Positions 32,159 to 41,737 of a stretch of DNA of 64,000 bases are shown here, piece after piece. Below the pieces are notes generated by a model. That model saw nothing but the letters and a program-made list of their open reading frames with translations. It searched no databases and was not told the DNA's origin. The DNA is taken from assembly GCF_006491995.1 (NCBI RefSeq), contig NZ_VHHP01000002.1, forward strand, positions 1 through 64,000. The letters are read 5' to 3'. Position 1 is the first letter of the stretch; each line of letters starts with the position of its first letter. Source of the DNA: Metamycoplasma neophronis. GTDB lineage: Bacteria > Bacillota_I > Bacilli_A > Mycoplasmatales > Metamycoplasmataceae. A program made the translations under genes and the position numbers.

Positions 32159-33451
32159 TTATTCAAAAAAGTCAATTTCATCTTCAATAACCGAATAACG
32201 TTTTTTATTGGTTTTATTTTTAGTATCTTCTATATTATTTTTATGTTCTAAAATATGCTCTGAAATCTCATTATGACTTTCTTCGCTAGCTTGAGGTTTT
32301 TCATCATCTAATACAATGATTTCTTCAATGAGGTCAGAATCTTTTTCTTGACTTGAAATGGCAATTTCTTCAGTTTCAAGAGGTTGTGTTTCATATTTTG
32401 AAACATAGTTTTCGATTTCTGCTTCGCTGACTGGTTTTTCTTTTTTAATTTCTTCTGGCAATCTGTCAATTTCAGCGTTTTCAAAAGGGTCTTCATCAAA
32501 TTTAATATTTGAATCTATTAAAACATCTTCCTTTTTTTCTTCAATGACTTCAACAATATCATTTTTATTATCTTCTATTACTGAAAAATCAGCAATGTCT
32601 TCAAATGCATTTTCAGCAATGTTTTGATTTGTTTCTTCGATTTTATCCTGAATAGTGTCTTTTGTTATTTCTTTTGATTTTTTAAGTTTGTGATTTGATA
32701 ATTCATCAGATTTGACAATGATAGATTCAATATTTTCTTGATTAATTTTAGTATTTCGTTTAATACGAATATCAGTTGCTTTTTTCTCTTTGATTCTAGC
32801 CCTTGCTGCTTCTCTTTTTTTCTTTGAAAGGCTCATTAATTTGAAATGATTATCATCAATAAAGAATAAACCAATTGCAATTGCTAATATTATTATTGAA
32901 AGGATATATCCAATTGCCAAGCCTGCTTTACTACCCAAAAAAGTAAAGATACAAAATATAAATGTTCCAATTACGCCTGGTGTGTAACGGAATGGCAATA
33001 AAGGTTGTTCACCATTTCCCTTAAATAAAGCAAATCATTTTTTAAATACAACTGGGAATACATTTTTAGCATTATATGACAAGCCCTTCATTTGAGTTGT
33101 ATAGTAAATCATTGTCCCCAATACCATAGTTGCAAAGAAGAAAAATAATAACCTTCCGAGACTATAATGGAATGCCCCGAATGAATATGTTTTTTTGAGT
33201 TTGAAAATCTTACTAATACATAATAGTAATAAAAAAACATAGAAAAGTATTGAGAACATTCCTAACAAAACATTAAGGGTATATGAATGAATTGTTGTTA
33301 AACCCTTAATGTTTAAATAAGAAATAACTATGAAAAAAACAGTTAAAAGTGCTAATAATGTTCACAAAAAGATAACGTCTTTTGTGACATAGTATTGTTT
33401 TTCTTTTACTGTCTTTGTCAGTTTTACACTATTCTTTTCCATGTTTTCCAT
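32159..33451 (-). CDS. FtsK/SpoIIIE-like membrane domain with acidic tail, no motor domain
   Basis: A 430-aa protein. Residues ~25-185 hold about five helices; the last pair (GVIGTFIFCIFTFLGSKAGL, then a hydrophobic helix up to GLFFI) matches the FtsK 4TM domain pattern of G-x-I-G-x-x-x and a second helix. A basic patch (SKKKREAARARIKEKK) is followed by a ~200-residue acidic, disordered tail like the FtsK linker. The protein ends there: no Walker A, Walker B or gamma domain follows. Downstream of an RNase J gene, the same neighbourhood as spoIIIE in Bacillus. Start 33451 (or ATG 33442). Confidence 0.68.
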
Positions 33452-33473
33452 ATAATCACCTAATTTTTAGTTA

Positions 33474-35129
33474 TTAAATTTCATATAAAGTAATAACAAC
33501 CATTGGTTCTTTTTCAATAACTTTTGATATTTTTCTTTTAATTGTTTTTCTTAATTTTTCTTGTATTTCTTTTAAATCAATTTCAGATGCAGTTTTATCT
33601 TCAAATTCTTTTTTAAATAAGTCATTAATTATTTTATGAATTATTTCTTTATTGTCTTTTGTGATAATTCCGTACGATGCAATTTGTAATTCGTTGATTG
33701 GTTTTTTCTTTTTGTAGTCAATTAGTGAACTTAGACCAATCACGCCATCACGTGCCAAATTTTCTCTTTCATTAATAACTTCGTGTGAAATATCACCAAT
33801 ACCAAATCCATCAATTACTACATCACCAACACTTCTGATCCCGTGTTTTTGGTTAACTAATTCTAAATCATCGAATTCTGCAACCCGTCCATTTTGTAAT
33901 ACTAAACAATTTCCCATGTTCATTCCAGCTTCTCTTGCTATTTGGGTTGCGACAACTAAATAACGATATAAACCTTGAACAGGAATGAAATATTTTGGTT
34001 TTAAAGCTTTAATAATTTCACGAATGTCTTCTTTAGCGGGATTACATGCATAATATTGATCTGCCCCTAATTCGATTAGATTAGCTGTGTTTCTTGCAAT
34101 TTCATCTAATGTTAAAGCATAGTTAACTTCAAGTCCATTAACTGGTGGTGCTATTACAATTACAGCATCATCTGATCTTAATTTTAAATATACATCATTA
34201 TTAGAAGCTATTCTAATGAATCTTAGATACAACCTTTCAATCGCTCCAGTAACTAAAATAACTGCATTTTTAACATCGTTTGCTGCCCGGTAATCAATAA
34301 ATTCTGGTCACTGTAAATCGGGGTTAATTTTAGCAACTAAATTAATTAATTGCGAATATGTGCGTCCGTAAGTAATAACAGGACGACGATAACGTTTTGC
34401 CAAGATTAAAACTTCGTGCGCCGTTATCATGTCTTCATCGTATAGACCAACGATAATACGATTATCTTCTGGTGTTTCTTTAAATTTGTATTCGATTTTT
34501 CTCGAAACTCATAATTTATCAATACTTTTACCAGGATATGCTGAATGTCCCGAATCCATAATTAAAGCATGTAACTCTTTACCATTATCAACAATTTTTT
34601 TGATTTGTTCGATGTCGGTTTTACCATAAGGACCTAAGTCACCATGAACAAAATTAGTCATAAACAAAATATTGCCTTTTTCATATTCAAAATTAAAACC
34701 CAATTGACCAGGCAATCCACCAGCTAAATCAAATGAAGTTACTTTAACATCTCCGAAAGTCATTGGACTATTAATTGTTCTAACTTCATATTCAGAATTT
34801 TCAATATTATATTTTGAGATCCGGTCTAATAAAACGATTTTGTTAAAAGCGCTTGTAAAAATTTTGATCTTTTTAATTTTCATTAATAATCAAGGAATTG
34901 CTGAAAAAGTATCATTATGAACATCAGTTAAAAATAAACCAACGATGTCTTTTTGTCTTTTTTCTAAAAATTCGTAATTACATATTAATGTATCAATTCC
35001 ATTATGTGAATTGATTGGAACTTTAGTCCCTGAGTTAATAATAAAAAGCTTGCCATTGATTTCTAAAACATAAGCATTTTTACCATTTTCATCTAATCCG
35101 CCTAATGCAAAAAAGTTAATTTTATTCAT
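33474..35129 (-). CDS. RNase J family protein with degenerate active site (J2-like)
   Basis: A 551-aa protein with the metallo-beta-lactamase, beta-CASP and C-terminal layout of RNase J. The metal motif that should read T-H-G-H-E-D-H is T68-D-V-H71-N-D73-T. The SGHA box is replaced by ACNPAKEDI. PVHGEYR has become PVQGLYR. D-S-T-N has become DSGH. Recognisable family parts are KPKYFIPVQGLYRYL, NGRVAEFDD, GDVVIDGFGIGDISHEVINER (short form) and RENLARDGVIG. Probably a non-catalytic partner of an active RNase J located elsewhere. Confidence 0.82.
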
Positions 35130-35280
35130 AAGTCCTCCAAATTATCTTTTGAAACGTAAGAAAATTATTTTTAATAATTCCGGTTTTATTTTATCAATAT
35201 TATTGTTTTTTTACGTAAATTAATAAAAAATTCGCCCTTTCTTAATAATAAAAGCAAAAAGCATATATTATTTTATTGTT

Positions 35281-35799
35281 ATGGAATTAAAATCATTAAT
35301 TAGAACAGTTGAAGACTTTCCTATAAAGGGAGTTAAATTTAAAGATATATCGTTATTATTGGCAAACGGAGAAGCCTTACATTACACAATTGATAAAATG
35401 GCCGAAATGGCTAAAGATGCTGATATCGTTGTTGGACCAGACGCTCGAGGCTTTCTATTCGGAACCCCAGTTGCAGCTAAGTTAGCTAAACCTTTTATTA
35501 TGGTTCGTAAAAAAGGTAAATTACCTGGTGAAGTAATTAGTTGTGATTATGGGCTAGAATACGGAAGAAATATTTTAGAAATCCAAAAAGGATTAGTAAA
35601 ACCTGGACAAAAAGCAGTTATTATTGACGACGTTTTAGCTACCGGGGGAACATTAGAAGCAATAACTAAATTACTAGAAGATCAAGGCGTGATTGTTTCT
35701 AAAATTATCGTATTAATGGAATTAGGTGGCTTTAAAGAAGCACGTGAAAGACTACCATATGAAATCAATCACTTAATTTATATAGAAGAGGAAAAATAA
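35281..35799 (+). CDS. apt: Adenine phosphoribosyltransferase
   Basis: A 172-aa purine-salvage enzyme that makes AMP from adenine and PRPP. It has the N-terminal LIRTVEDFPIKGVKFKDIS (APT-specific), VVGPDARGFLFG, KPFIMVRKKGKLPG and the PRPP loop VIIDDVLATGGTLEA. A TATATT box ends 11 bases before ATG, so the leader would be about 5 bases. The stop overlaps pepF as TAATG. An apt-pepF pair is not an obvious functional link. Confidence 0.96.
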   Translation: MELKSLIRTVEDFPIKGVKFKDISLLLANGEALHYTIDKMAEMAKDADIVVGPDARGFLFGTPVAAKLAKPFIMVRKKGKLPGEVISCDYGLEYGRNILEIQKGLVKPGQKAVIIDDVLATGGTLEAITKLLEDQGVIVSKIIVLMELGGFKEARERLPYEINHLIYIEEEK

Positions 35800-37634
35800 T
35801 GGCTAAAATCAAAAAATTTAATTCATATTCAGAAGTTGATGAAAATTTAAAATGAGATTTAGATGACATCTTAGGTTCTAAAACATATCAGGAGCTTGAA
35901 GATGAATACTTTAAGTTATATGACATTATTATTAAAGTAAAAGACAGTAAATATGAAACGCTAAAAAACTACGAAGACTATTTAAAAGTATCAGCAAAAA
36001 TGGCAATTTTAGGCAATAAAGTAAGTAACTATTTATCAAATAAATTAAACACTAACATTGTTGACTTTGAAACTAACACATTGCTAGCTAAATTCGATTC
36101 AAAATCAGCAGAATATGCTAAAAAACTAGGCTCAGAAACTAACCGTATCGCGCAGCATAGAGCTAAAATTGAAAGTTGATTAAATGAACCTGTATTAAGC
36201 GAAGTTAAAAAAGACTTACAAGCCACATTAGATGAATTAGATCACAAATTGGATGATGCAGTTGAAACTTATTTAAATGACACCGCAAATGGTAATCCTT
36301 CCCCAGAAGAATTATTTTCAGTATTAACCGATAGTGAAATTGATTACGGTTTTGCAACCGATTCAAAAGGCAAAAAACACAAAATCACTGAAGGAACAAG
36401 ATTATCTTTATTAAAAAGTAATGATGCCTTATTAAGAAAAGAAACTTACTTAAATTATTCAGGTGCTTATTTAAAACACAAACAATCACTTTCAAAAATG
36501 TTATATCAACATATTAAAGAAATTTCAGTCCAAGCATTATATCGTAAATATTCATCATCTTTAGACTCAATTTTAAGTGCAGACCATGTTGATAAAAAAT
36601 TATTAGAAATTATTTATTCATCAGTACAAAACAACATGGAAGTATTCAGAAAATATCACCGTGCTCACAAACAATTTTTTAAAGCTAAATTTGGCAAAAA
36701 AATGGAAAAATGAGACGGAGCAGTTGATTTAGTTAAAGTTAAATCAGAATATTCAGTAGAAGAAGCACAACAAATCTTAATCGACATTACTTCAGTTATG
36801 CCATACGAGTACCCCGAAGTCGTTAAAAAAGCTGTTAAAGAAAGATGAGTTGACTACATGAACGTGCCATCAAAACGCAGTGGTGCATACTCAATTGGCG
36901 GTTCATATGGTTTAGATAAAAAATACATTTTAATGAACTTCGATGGAACCTTGAATGCGGTTGGTACACTATGCCATGAAATGGGTCACTCAATGCATTC
37001 ATACTACTCAGATAAAAATCAATCTGTGTTTAGATCACAATATCCAATTTTCTTAGCTGAGATTGCTTCAATTTTTAATGAATTATTATTAAATGATTAC
37101 TTAATCGAAAGAGCTAAATCAGACGAAGAAAAATTCTATTTACTATCAGAAAGTATTGGCGATTTTATTGGGACTGTTTTACGTCAAACCCAATGATCAA
37201 ATTATGAGTTTGAACTATACAACATGATTGACCAAAATGAACCTATGAATACTTATGAAGCATTAGAAAAATTATATGTTGATAATGCTAAAAAATACTC
37301 AATGGAACCAGAACAAACTAAAATGGGCGAACCAGCCAATGTTTATGGTGTTATGGTACCTCATTTCTATTACTATTTCTATGTATATAAATACGCATTA
37401 GGATACATTGTTGCTAATGTATTTTTCCAAAAATACAAAGAAGAAGGCAAACCGGCTTTAGAAAATTATGTTAACAGATTTTTAAGCGCCGGTGATAGAG
37501 ACTGACCAGCACAAATTTTAAAAGATGCAGGCGTTGATATATATTCACCCGATATTTATAATCAAGCATTTAAAGTACTAGACGAGAAAGTTAATGCCTA
37601 TGTAAAATTGGGTAAAAAAATTTTTAAAAAATAA
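35799..37634 (+). CDS. pepF: Oligoendopeptidase F (M3 metallopeptidase)
   Basis: A 611-aa cytosolic zinc peptidase cutting medium-length peptides. The M3 motif [12 protein letters not shown] is near residue 393; [13 protein letters not shown] (third zinc ligand) follows, then the substrate loop region [10 protein letters not shown] just upstream. Length is typical. Start overlaps apt by 1 base. Several TGA-Trp codons. Probably completes hydrolysis of imported peptides with the M42 and PepV enzymes in this window. Confidence 0.95.
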
Positions 37635-37661
37635 ATTAATTTCATTTCAAAAATAATTGAA

Positions 37662-37694
37662 AAATTTCGGAAAACACAATCCGGAATTTTTATT
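37662..37694 (+). terminator. Terminator of apt-pepF
   Basis: 10-bp stem AAATTTCGGA/TCCGGAATTT (one G-T pair) followed by TTATTTT. Confidence 0.85.
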
Positions 37695-37804
37695 TTAAAA
37701 TAAAATTTATGGATTAGACGAAGAAAAATAACGTTGGAAAGTAAAATTCTTTTTGTTTTAAGGTAAAAATTAAAATATTGGATGCGCATTTATATATATT
37801 AAAA

Positions 37805-37810
37805 TATAAT
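37805..37810 (+). promoter_or_regulatory. Candidate -10 box of the unknown 450-aa gene
   Basis: TATAAT about 27 bases before the proposed AUA start at 37838; AAGGA at 37822-37826 lies between them. Confidence 0.45.
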
Positions 37811-37837
37811 TTAAATGTAATAAGGAATTGAGGGTTT

Positions 37838-39190
37838 ATAAAAAATCAAATACCAATATTGATCCAGTTATCGCCTGGAAACGTTAATAAATGAGTTTAT
37901 ATTGAGGTTGAAGAAGCCGATTTTTTCGCATATAATGATTCTAAAAAATGAAACTGAAATAAATTTTCAAGATTACTTTTAAAAAAAGAAAAAAAATATA
38001 GTAATGATAAAAATATTAAAAGTTTATATCTTAAAAATTACACAAAATTTGTTAACTATGCGCTTAAACAAGATTGTGTATTTTACATAAACTTGCATAA
38101 CCAACGTGATAAGGGCATTATTAAAAAAGAATTACAACAAAAGTTTATAGACAAATATTTAAAATATAAAAAACTCGACTCTGTATTCAAATGCTTGGAA
38201 TTCGACGGCAAAAATTTATTTAATATTTTATTTAATAAATGGACCAAAAACAAGTATCAGTTTTTAGAAAAAATTAATATTTGAAAAAACAATATTTTTC
38301 TCGAAACAAATGAACTTCAAAAATACTTTCATGAAGTAGATAAAAATACCATTTCATTAAAAGAAAGATGAATAAAAAATAACCCTTATACTAAAGGAGT
38401 AATTAATAAGCAATTAAGTCAAGAAAGTTATGTACATTGCCTTAAAGTTCTTCATAAAAATTCAAAAAATGAAGTTAAAAGTATTGAATATTTAAAAGCT
38501 TTAGAATTAATTGAAAATTGAAACAAATATGAGATTACAAATCTCAATAAGATTGAAAATTTTTCTGATATTTATGATTCTTATAATTGAAACATCACTT
38601 GATTTAAAAAAAATCGAATACCAAGCAAAACTTTGATATTTGACTATTATAGATATTTGAATATACCAATGTGAGCTGATAGTCAAACATTGCTTAGTTT
38701 AATAAAACACAAAACGCGTGGCGCAAAAAATAAATATGAATTTAAACTTTATAAAAAAATAAACTTTCTATACGAAAGTGCAAAATCTAAGTTTACTAAT
38801 CCAACTTATATATGATTGTATAACCGAGACTTAATTTTTACTTTTTCGCCATTTCATTTGAATGTTAACTTATTTGAATTATTTGGTATTGGCGAAAAAT
38901 CGAATTATGTTAATTTAGAATATCATACGAACCGCAAAGCAATTATAAAAATCTATGATAATTTAATTAAATTTTTACGTTCTGAAAAAATGTTCGGAAC
39001 AGAAATTCAAATTACAGATTTTTTATATGATATTGCCCATAATGAAGATTTATGAAACGAGTACAATGAATATTTATTAGATTTTAATAAAAAAAATAAG
39101 CATATGAAATTGAATAAATCACATACTTATATGCTTTTATGCAAGTACTTTCGCTCGTTTAAAAACGTAATAGAAAATAAAATTATTTAA
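37838..39190 (+). CDS. Unknown protein, no ATG start
   Basis: About 450 aa, not recognised. The frame runs from upstream of 37838 to TAA at 39188 with many TGA-Trp codons. No in-frame ATG, GTG or TTG is found near the 5' end. I place the start at ATA 37838 (then K-N-Q-I-P-I-L-I-Q-L), with AAGGA about 11 bases upstream; an upstream start cannot be excluded. The product is Lys, Asn, Trp and Tyr rich, soluble, with no signal peptide. Base composition is even more A+T rich than neighbours, so horizontal origin is possible. The last 8 bases overlap convergent pncA. Confidence 0.6.
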
Positions 39191-39710
39191 TAATTATCCC
39201 GGCGTTTTCCATTAGTGAAAGCGCCATTTTTTGATACTCATCAGCTTTGTGTGAAGGTGAATCGAATGTAGCAACTAAGTCTTTATATATAATAACATTT
39301 TTATTTTCGCCAAGCATGTTTAAATAGGTTTTAAGTGTTGTGGCAAATTGCATAACGCAAATGTCGGTACAACATCCTATGATTTCAAACTCATCGTATT
39401 CTTTTCAGATTTGCTTCGAAACTTCAAAAAATCCATTAGTTGAGTTTTTGTGAACAATTTGTTTTACATATTTTTGAAGTTCAGAGACAACTTCGGCTTC
39501 CTCGCTTCCCTTTAAGCAATGTATTGGATATGATTGCATTTCAATATCGTTTGCACTGTGGGCATCACAAATGAATATATTATCAACGTTGATTCGAGTC
39601 TCTAAAAAAGCGGCCATTGGTTTAATTATTGCGTTTATAAGAGGCGAAGACAAGGCGCCTTTTTTTGCAAAACCACTCAACATATCAATAACAATTGTTA
39701 TCTTTTTCAT
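39183..39710 (-). CDS. pncA: Nicotinamidase (isochorismatase family)
   Basis: A 175-aa hydrolase turning nicotinamide into nicotinate for PncB (15998-17017). It has the N-terminal catalytic Asp in VIDMLSGF, metal ligands in CDAHSAND, HCLKGSEEAE with the active Lys region, and the nucleophile Cys in GCCTDICVMQFA. Length is a little below average. Its 3' end overlaps the unknown plus-strand gene by 8 bases. GGAATAAAAAG lies upstream of the start. Confidence 0.92.
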
Positions 39711-39781
39711 CTTTTTATTCCTTTTATACTCAATTTTTTGATTTATTTTAAATAATAAAATCGATTTCTTTATATATATTA

Positions 39782-39787
39782 TATAAT
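39782..39787 (+). promoter_or_regulatory. -10 box of the APC permease
   Basis: TATAAT with the predicted transcription start at about 39794, giving a leader of about 90 bases, one of the longest in the window. Confidence 0.6.
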
Positions 39788-39793
39788 TTTATC

Positions 39794-39840
39794 GGATACA
39801 TCTTAGAGGGACATAATTTTTATAAATGTTGGTGTATCTA
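39794..39840 (+). promoter_or_regulatory. Structured 5' leader element of the APC permease
   Basis: The RNA would begin with a stem GATACATC/GGTGTATC (39795-39802 with 39831-39838, one G-U pair). An inner ACAT/ATGT helix lies inside, with the unpaired segment TTAGAGGG between. The fold sits exactly at the predicted 5' end. It matches no riboswitch class that I recognise; it could be a 5'-end stabiliser or a ligand or protein site. Confidence 0.4.
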
Positions 39841-39883
39841 AAGTTCGAATTTTATTTATATATATTTATAGAAAGGAAATCTA

Positions 39884-41599
39884 ATGGCCGAAGAACAATT
39901 AGTTGTTACTTCAAGTCCTAAGAAAAAGATTGGCTTCTTTTCAGCTATCTTAGTTGTTTTGGGTTCATCAATTGGTGTTGGTATCTTCCTAAGATCTAAA
40001 TCAGTTCTTGTAAACTCAGCAAACAACGTTGTTTGAGCTATGATTGTTTGATTAATTGCAGGTTTCGCAGTTATCACAATGGCTCTTGCTTTAGTTGAAG
40101 TTGCTTCTGGACGTAACGACAACTTAGGTATGATCGGTTGAACCAAAGCCTTTAGTACATTATACTTGTACAAAGGAAACAAATTCTTCATGACCTACCT
40201 ATACCTACCATTCACCTACTTCTTCATGCCTTACTACGTAATCGTACAATTCCAAGATGGTCTTGCAGGTTTCGTTGGCTACGAACACGTTGGTTTTGGT
40301 GGATCAACAGCTGCACCATGAATTTACTTTGCAATTGGTCTAGCTATTACATTATGAATGATCTTCTCTAGCGGTATCAGCAGCCGTGCTGGAAACATTC
40401 AAAACTGAATTATTACATCTGTAAAATTCATTCCTATTGTTGCAATTATTATCATAGGATTCTACTTTACAGGAGTAAACGTTAAAGAAAATCAACCTAT
40501 TTGACATGCTGTTACAGCACAAAGTCTATTTGATAAAACTTCAACTAGCTTTTTAGGATTATCACCATTCCTAGCTGTATTTGCTTCACTAGGTGGTATC
40601 TTCTTCGCATTCGACGGATTCTACGTAACCGCTGGTATGCAAACAGAAATGAAAAACCCAGAAAAAACTCCAGCAGCTCTAGTTATTGGTCTATCAAGCA
40701 TGACCGTGTTATACATCGTTATTGCTACAGCTATGACCTTAGGTGGAACTGATGGTGGTTTCTACGGATTTGGTGACGCTCTTGCTAAAAAGAACGCAGG
40801 ATGAGTATTTGGTGTAATTAACATCATGATCTCAATCGGTGTTATCGGTATCTTAAATGGTTTCTCAATTTGAGCAACTAGATGAGTTGAAGACTTAATT
40901 AAAGAAGGAGAAATGTTTGTACCTGTTAAAGCATACAGATACTTAAAACACTCTAAAACACCTATCGTTGGTGCTCTATTCTGTCTATTCATCTCATTAC
41001 CAATCATGGTTATCTTCACCGCTATAGGTTCATACGCTTACATCGGTGGAGGATACACAACTGACTACGGATACAAGATTGATAACTTATTAACATTCTC
41101 AGACTTGATGGCAAACTGAATGGCTGTATTCGCATTCGCATTCATCTGTGCTGCTATCGTTGGTGCAATTCAAAACAGAAAACAACACTTTATTGCTGTT
41201 CAAGAAAACAAACACACCATCTGAGCAGGTTACACATCAGTAATTATCATCTTATTAACAATGTTCTTCCTAGTTATCGACCCATTCATTTCAACTGGAA
41301 TAACCGCAGTTAAATACTCATTAGGTGATGCAAAAGTTAAAGCAGAGTTAACCGATGCATTAACCGGTTATGCAGCAACATCAGTATTATTTATCTTCTA
41401 CTTAATAGTTATGTTCGCTTCAACCCCAATTGAAAAAGCAATCGCAGTTGCTAACAAGAAGAAATACGACAGAGTTCTTTCAGGAAACATTTGTCCATGT
41501 GAAAAACCTGATTGATGTCCATGCAAATTAGCTGAATTAAGAGAAAAAGCTGAATTAAACGACTTAATCCTAGCTACATACGCAGACGCTCGTAGATAG
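39884..41599 (+). CDS. APC family amino-acid permease
   Basis: A 571-aa transporter with about 12-14 helices. The N-terminal helix motif LVVLGSSIGVGIFLRSKS is the unwound substrate-binding TM1 of APC proteins. GGIFFAFDGFYVTAG is the TM6 counterpart. The cytosolic C-terminus is charged and contains CPCEKPDWCPC, an unusual CPC-x5-CPC motif. Codon use is shifted to C-ending codons (TTC, TAC, ATC) relative to neighbours, a sign of strong expression. GAAAGGAAAT precedes ATG. Substrate cannot be told. Confidence 0.88.
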
Positions 41600-41610
41600 T
41601 TAATTTATAA

Positions 41611-41640
41611 AAGCCAGTAGCGCAAGCTATTGGTTTTTTC
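41611..41640 (+). terminator. Terminator of the permease
   Basis: Stem CCAGTAG/CTATTGG then TTTTTTC. Confidence 0.85.
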
Positions 41641-41737
41641 TTTTTCAGTTTTAAATAAAAAATTAATAGTACAATTTAAGTATATTTTTAATAAGTATTA
41701 TTAAAATATAAAAAATTAATTTGAGAAAGGAGAAAAG

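Noticed and set aside
39794..39883. Known riboswitch (purine, lysine, T-box) upstream of the permease
   Set aside because: None of the conserved cores of these classes is visible; only generic pairing is supported.
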